From assembly GCF_001613465.1 (NCBI RefSeq), contig NZ_BDCK01000030.1, forward strand, positions 146,103-210,102: 64,000 nt of DNA, written 5' to 3'. This document shows positions 60,206-64,000 of this stretch, one piece after another. Below the pieces are notes generated by a model. It was not told the DNA's origin and made no database searches. It saw only the letters and a program-made list of their open reading frames with translations. The position numbers and the translations under genes were made by a program. The stretch is from Nocardia niwae NBRC 108934 = DSM 45340 (GTDB lineage: Bacteria > Actinomycetota > Actinomycetes > Mycobacteriales > Mycobacteriaceae). How positions within the stretch are numbered: position 1 is the stretch's first letter; each line of letters begins with the position of its first letter.

Positions 60206-60727
60206 CTACACCGGTTCGGTGGACCCGAGCACGGCCGCGAGTGTGGCCAGGGCGGCAGCTAGTACGCCGCGTTCGTCCGCGGGCAGCCGGTCGGTGAGAG
60301 CGGTCTCGTGCTCCAGTAGCGCGGGCACGACTCGTTCGGTGAGGCGGTGGCCTTCCGGCGTGAGGGTGACCAGCACGCCACGCCTGCTGGCGGAGGTGGG
60401 TGCGCGGGTGATCAGGCCGGCGGATTCCGCACGGGCCAGGCGCTGGGAGATGGCGCCCGCGGTGACCAGACTGCGCGCGGCGATCTGCCGCGTGGTCAGC
60501 TCGTAGGGCGGTCCCGACCGGCGCAGGGTGCTGAGCAGGTCGAGAGTGGATTCGTCGATCCCCAAGCGCTGGAGGGTGCGTTGCCGCTCGTCGGTGAGGA
60601 GTTTGGCGACCCGCCACAGCGGCGTGAGGATCTCGATCGATTCGGTTCGTGCGCCGGGTAGTTCGCGGCGCCATGCCGCGGCGATCCGGGCGGCCGACGG
60701 TATCTCGTCCTGCGTTTCGTGCGTCAT
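60206..60727 (-). CDS. MarR-family transcriptional regulator
   Basis: A 173-residue winged-helix repressor. The recognition region is TTRQIAARSLVTAGAISQRL, and the wing contains RAPTSASRRGVLVTLTPEGH. A long N-terminal helical part (EIPSAARIAAAWRRELPG) precedes the dimerisation helices. The ATG at 60727 is preferred because the 42-bp palindrome lies upstream of it. A start at 60754 would place the palindrome inside the gene. It is divergent from an SDR gene with the shared palindrome between them, so it probably represses itself and the SDR. Confidence 0.85.
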   Translation of the reverse strand: MTHETQDEIPSAARIAAAWRRELPGARTESIEILTPLWRVAKLLTDERQRTLQRLGIDESTLDLLSTLRRSGPPYELTTRQIAARSLVTAGAISQRLARAESAGLITRAPTSASRRGVLVTLTPEGHRLTERVVPALLEHETALTDRLPADERGVLAAALATLAAVLGSTEPV

Positions 60728-60738
60728 TGCCGGAAGCG

Positions 60739-60780
60739 TCTCCCTTCGGTACATTTAGCGCTAAATATACCGAAGGGAGA
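60739..60780. promoter_or_regulatory. 42-bp near-perfect palindrome between MarR and SDR genes
   Basis: From 60739 to 60780 the two halves are reverse complements at 20 of 21 pairs, the one mismatch being 60752/60767. The core ATTTAGCGCTAAAT (60753-60766) is a perfect 14-bp palindrome of a type common for MarR proteins. The outer arms end in symmetric GAAGGGAGA, which can act as the ribosome binding site for the SDR gene and, less well spaced, for the MarR gene. Both promoters must overlap it. Confidence 0.8.
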
Positions 60781-60785
60781 TACGA

Positions 60786-61511
60786 ATGCACGGAACGGTC
60801 GTCGTCACCGGTGCCAGCGGGGGGATCGGCCGCCGAGTGGCGCAGCGCTTCGCCGAAGGCGGTGCGGACGTGGTGATCACCGGGCGCTCCCCGGAGCGGG
60901 TCGAACAGGCAGCCCGTGAGCTGGGAGTGCGCGGGATCGTGTGTGACGCCGGTGACCCTGCGGCAGTGGAGCGGTTCGCCGAGTCGGTGGGGCCCGCGGT
61001 GGATGTGCTGGTGAACATGGCCGGCGGCAACACCGATCTCGCCACGGGCGGCGCCGAGGCGGGGTCGTTGGCGGAATTGGCCGCGCAGTGGCAGGCGAAC
61101 CTGTCGATGAATCTGCTGAGCGCGGTTCTGACCACCGCGGCGCTGCGGGAGCGGTTGCGGCCCGGCGCGGCGGTGATCAATGTCGGCTCGATCGGCGCGG
61201 AATACGCCGCCGGGTCCTACGGCGCCGCGAAGGCCGCGCTGGCGGCGTGGTCGGCGGGGTTGTCGGCACAGCTGGCGCCGACGGGAGTCACGGTGAACAC
61301 GGTCGCACCCGGTTACATCGAGAACACCGATTTCTTCCAGGGACAGCTGAGCGAGCAGCGGCGTGCCTGGTTGATCGACTCCACGCACGACAAGCGCCCG
61401 GGCGATCCGGACGACGTCGCGGGAGTGATCGAGTTCCTGGCATCGCCGCACGCCCGGCACATCACGGGGCAGACGATCCACGTCAACGGCGGCGCGTACA
61501 CGACCAGATGA
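60786..61511 (+). CDS. Short-chain dehydrogenase/reductase
   Basis: A 241-residue classical SDR with TGASGGIGRRVA (cofactor binding), NMAGGNTD, the catalytic serine in NVGSIGAEYA, and the tyrosine/lysine in SYGAAKAALAAW. The C-terminal HITGQTIHVNGGAYT is the family ending. Arginine in TGRSPERVEQ after strand two suggests NADP(H). The ATG at 60786 has GAAGGGAG about seven bases upstream, itself part of the 42-bp palindrome. It is almost certainly under the adjacent MarR repressor. Relatives include 3-oxoacyl-ACP reductase-like enzymes, but the substrate is unknown. Confidence 0.87.
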   Translation: MHGTVVVTGASGGIGRRVAQRFAEGGADVVITGRSPERVEQAARELGVRGIVCDAGDPAAVERFAESVGPAVDVLVNMAGGNTDLATGGAEAGSLAELAAQWQANLSMNLLSAVLTTAALRERLRPGAAVINVGSIGAEYAAGSYGAAKAALAAWSAGLSAQLAPTGVTVNTVAPGYIENTDFFQGQLSEQRRAWLIDSTHDKRPGDPDDVAGVIEFLASPHARHITGQTIHVNGGAYTTR

Positions 61512-61829
61512 TCGCGGTGCGGGCGCAGCCCGGACGCGAATGGGGGCAACTGCCGCGCAGTTTCGGTGTTCGGCCCGCGAAGCCGAGGCGGCGGTGTTCG
61601 TCTGCGCGTCGAGTGGAGCAATTGGGTTCGTACTGATCGCAAACCTGTCAGTCGCTGCGAGCGCGCGATTGAATTCGGTACCACCTGCGTTCGCCGTCGT
61701 CCGGACGGCAGGCACCGATGCCAAGGCTCGGCACGTGTCGGCCTCGCACCGACGAGGGCGTCGCGGCCGGGAGGCCGTGCCGCGGGGCAGCGCGAACCAG
61801 AGACGGGCAGAGCTTCAGAGGAGCACCAC
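61512..61829. other. Intergenic region, no gene seen
   Basis: About 320 bp between the SDR gene and the DUF1684 gene. No supported coding sequence, hairpin or clear promoter hexamers. An AGAGGAG ribosome binding site for the DUF1684 gene lies at its right end. Confidence 0.45.
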
Positions 61830-62660
61830 ATGACAGCGCACGCCGCCGCGGCAACCTCGGCCGACGCCTTCGTCGCCGACTGGGAGGACTGGCACCGCAC
61901 GCAAGAGGCGCGACTGGCCGATCCGCACGGGTTCCTGGCCATCACCAACCTGCACTGGCTCACCCGCGCGCCGCAACGATTCCCGGACGCACCGGGCGAT
62001 TGGTCCACCGACGCCGAGGGCGTCACAGTGGCTCTCGACGACGGCGACGAGCTGGTGATCGACGGGACACCGGTACACGGCCGGCATGTCTTCGGCGTCA
62101 TACCCGAACGCGGCGGGGTGAATGCGGTGTGGGGCGACGCGGTGATCGAGGTCGCCAAGCGCGGCGGACACGACATCGTTCGCCCGCGGCATCCGGGCAA
62201 CCCACTGCGCACCGCGTTCCACGGCACACCCGCGTACGCACCGCACCCGAAATGGGTGGTCGCGGGGCGGTATGTACCCTTCCCGGAGCCGCAGCCGACC
62301 ACCGTCGGCGCCGCAGTCGAAGGACTCGAGCACGTCTACGACGCGCCCGGCCGGATCGAGTTCGAGCTGGACGGCAGGGCTCTGGGTCTGACCGCGTTCC
62401 CGGGTAAGGAACCCGGCGGCCTGACGGTGCTGTTCACCGACCAGACCTCCGGGATCACCACTTACGCCGCCAATCGTGTTCTCCACCTGGCACCGCCCGG
62501 CGCCGACGGATCGGTGGAGGTGGACTTCAACCGAGCCGCGAATCTCCCCTGTGCCTACACCGACCTGGCGACCTGCCCGTTGCCGCCGGTGGACAACCGG
62601 CTCCCCGTCGCGATCGAAGCCGGTGAGCAGCTCCCGTACGAGCGTCGCCGAACCCGATGA
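61830..62660 (+). CDS. DUF1684 domain-containing protein
   Basis: A 276-residue soluble protein of the DUF1684 family. The N-terminal VADWEDWHRTQEARLADPHG and FLAITNLHWLTRAPQRF are the family signature, followed by repeated beta strands and LTVLFTDQTSGITTYAANRV. The predicted all-beta core has several conserved aromatic residues, but no enzymatic role is established. AGAGGAG lies seven bases before the ATG at 61830. The stop overlaps the start of the luciferase-like gene by ATGA, so the two are one operon and probably act together. Confidence 0.82.
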   Translation: MTAHAAAATSADAFVADWEDWHRTQEARLADPHGFLAITNLHWLTRAPQRFPDAPGDWSTDAEGVTVALDDGDELVIDGTPVHGRHVFGVIPERGGVNAVWGDAVIEVAKRGGHDIVRPRHPGNPLRTAFHGTPAYAPHPKWVVAGRYVPFPEPQPTTVGAAVEGLEHVYDAPGRIEFELDGRALGLTAFPGKEPGGLTVLFTDQTSGITTYAANRVLHLAPPGADGSVEVDFNRAANLPCAYTDLATCPLPPVDNRLPVAIEAGEQLPYERRRTR

Positions 62661-63736
62661 GCGACATCACACCTCGGATCGCGACGCTGTCGTTCCTGAC
62701 TCCGGGTAACTACCCCGATGACGATCCCTACTCGGGGCTCGAGGACACGCTGCGGCTGTTCGAATACGGCGAGAGCCTGGGTTTCGACGGTGCGTGGATC
62801 CGGCAGCGTCATCTCGAGCACGGCGTCGGGTCGGCCGCGGTTTTCCTGGCCGCGGCCGGTCAGCGCACCAGCCGAATCGAATTGGGCACGGCCGTGATTC
62901 CCATCGGTTACGAGAGCCCGTTCCGGCTGGCCGAGGATCTGTCATTGGCCGACGTGCTGTCGCGGGGCCGGTTGCAGGCCGGCTTCAGCGCGGGCACTCC
63001 GCCGCATGCGGACTTGATCGGCGACTTGGTCTTCGACGGGGACTGGCGCACATACGATCTGTCCTACGGGCGGATCTCCCGGCTGATCGAGAACTTGCGG
63101 GGCGGCTACCTCGGTGACGCGGACACGGTGATCCGCTCCCCGGGTAATACCCAGCGGCCCCGGTTGCAGCCGCACAATCCCGGCCTGATCGACCGGCTCT
63201 GGTACGGGGGCGCGAGCGCCCGCTCGGTCCGCTGGGCAGGGGAGAACGGGCTGAACCTGCTCACCGGCAACATAGTCTTCGGCGAGCGCAGCGACGATTT
63301 CACCACCACCCAGCTGAGCCTGATCGGTGACTATCGCCGGCTGGTCGATCCGGCCCGACCGGCCCGGATCGCGGTGGGGCGGGTGATCGTCCCGTTCGAC
63401 AACGCCGACCGCGCGACACGCGAGCGGTACCGGCAGTACGCGGCGAGCAGGCACGAGCGCACCTTGGCGCCGCAGGGGGAGCGGCGCGTCTTGTTCGCTC
63501 CGGATCTGGTCGGTCCCGCCGCGGAGATCATCGACCGGCTGCGAGCCGATCCGGTGCTCGCGCAGACCTCCGAGCTGCGACTGGAGCTGCCCTACGAATT
63601 CCATCGCGCCGACTACGAGCAGATCCTGCACGACACTGTGGAACTGATCGCGCCCGCGCTGGGCCGCCGGTCTGTGACCAGTCGGCTCGGCATGGAGCAC
63701 GCCGCCGGCGAGGTGGCCGCGTCGCCCCGGGCGTGA
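62657..63736 (+). CDS. LLM-class flavin-dependent oxidoreductase
   Basis: A 359-residue (beta/alpha)8-barrel enzyme of the luciferase-like monooxygenase class, which uses FMN or F420. It starts PRIATLSFLTPGNYPDDDPY and has SLGFDGAWIRQRHLEHGV, IELGTAVIPIGYESPFRLAE and LQAGFSAGTPP. The late region has RLWYGGASARSVRWAGENGL, typical of the class. It overlaps the DUF1684 gene by four bases. The substrate is not predictable. The pair suggests an oxidation whose product or cofactor is handled by the DUF1684 protein. Confidence 0.87.
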   Translation: MSDITPRIATLSFLTPGNYPDDDPYSGLEDTLRLFEYGESLGFDGAWIRQRHLEHGVGSAAVFLAAAGQRTSRIELGTAVIPIGYESPFRLAEDLSLADVLSRGRLQAGFSAGTPPHADLIGDLVFDGDWRTYDLSYGRISRLIENLRGGYLGDADTVIRSPGNTQRPRLQPHNPGLIDRLWYGGASARSVRWAGENGLNLLTGNIVFGERSDDFTTTQLSLIGDYRRLVDPARPARIAVGRVIVPFDNADRATRERYRQYAASRHERTLAPQGERRVLFAPDLVGPAAEIIDRLRADPVLAQTSELRLELPYEFHRADYEQILHDTVELIAPALGRRSVTSRLGMEHAAGEVAASPRA

Positions 63737-63769
63737 CTCGGAACGGGCTGGGCACGAGCATTTTTCGGG

Positions 63770-64000
63770 TCAGGAGTTCGCGGTGAGTGCCGCCGCGAAC
63801 ACGGGCCACGACTTGTGCAGATCTTCCTGCCAGTAAGGCCAGGAGTGGGTGCCGTTTCCGCGCAGGTCGACGGTGGCGGGAATGGCGAGTTGACTCAATC
63901 TGTCGCGTAGCTGATGGGTGCAGCGGTCGGCGAAGGTCTCCAGTGCGCCGCCGATGAGGAGCTGGTCGATCAGTTTGCCGGAGTTGTGCTCTAAACCGGA
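63770..64000 (-). CDS. Antigen 85/mycolyltransferase-family alpha/beta hydrolase, 5' part beyond window
   Basis: The last 231 bases read in minus frame to a stop at 63770, giving 76 residues of a C-terminus: IPATVDLRGNGTHSWPYWQE and DLHKSWPVFAAAL. The histidine in NGTHSWPYW is the catalytic histidine position of the antigen 85/corynomycolyltransferase family. These secreted enzymes attach mycolic acids to trehalose or arabinogalactan. The start, nucleophile serine and signal peptide lie outside the window. It converges on the luciferase-like gene with a 33-bp gap. Confidence 0.8.
   Translation of the reverse strand, partial: SGLEHNSGKLIDQLLIGGALETFADRCTHQLRDRLSQLAIPATVDLRGNGTHSWPYWQEDLHKSWPVFAAALTANS

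Overview
The window is high-GC actinobacterial DNA, most likely from Nocardia or a close mycolic-acid-containing relative. The evidence is very high G/C at third codon positions, frequent GTG starts and apparently leaderless genes, a mycobacterial-type acyl-ACP desaturase, F420-type PPOX proteins, DUF2293, DUF2231 and DUF1684 proteins, and the C-terminus of an antigen-85-like mycolyltransferase at the right edge. I see no rRNA, complete tRNA, CRISPR array, insertion sequence or recognisable prophage.

Layout. 1-2450: a truncated saccharopine-dehydrogenase-like gene, remnants of a spore-photoproduct-lyase-family gene and of an enoyl-CoA hydratase gene, and a DUF2293 gene. 2452-4803: an ABC exporter operon ending in its own GbsR/MarR-type regulator, with two inverted repeats in its promoter. 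4827-7455: an ArsR-ArsC fusion behind an ArsR-type palindrome, then a glyoxalase-fold protein and an amino-acid permease. 7860-15091: a small secreted protein, a LysE exporter, an SufR-like regulator divergent from DUF2231/membrane protein/folE, a RecQ helicase and a beta-trefoil protein. 15410-16387: an epimerase.

16855-29162 is the most unusual region. Four very tightly spaced genes encode uncharacterised proteins of 913, 935, 1707 and 540 residues: a DUF6603-type protein, a large protein with a Tat-like N-terminus, a protein with five LysM repeats, and a companion protein. No phage tail sheath, tube or AAA ATPase is present, so this is not a recognisable contractile system. I regard it as the best candidate for an undescribed multiprotein system.

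29551-33617: an NCS1 nucleobase permease behind duplicated operator/promoter sequences, a histidine kinase remnant and three unknown genes. 33829-46293: an eleven-gene minus-strand operon for a surface glycan. It carries the D,D-heptose nucleotide pathway (GmhA, HldE, and GmhB fused to a glycosyltransferase), two heptosyltransferase-like GT9 enzymes, UDP-glucose dehydrogenase, a UDP-glucuronate decarboxylase-like enzyme, a carbamoyltransferase and further glycosyltransferases. Divergent from it are an aldehyde dehydrogenase and two GT2 genes, one of them broken by two frameshifts, followed by an acyl-ACP desaturase on the opposite strand.

51086-64000: a membrane protein, an orphan SLATT protein, an SDR-PPOX fusion, a CrtC-like/MpaB-like oxidative gene pair with a TetR regulator, an F420-type PPOX protein, an SDR remnant, a STAS protein, a MarR/SDR divergent pair sharing a 42-bp palindrome, a DUF1684/luciferase-like pair, and the mycolyltransferase fragment. 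Gene remnants and frameshifts are common throughout, which indicates either an accessory region in decay or local assembly errors.
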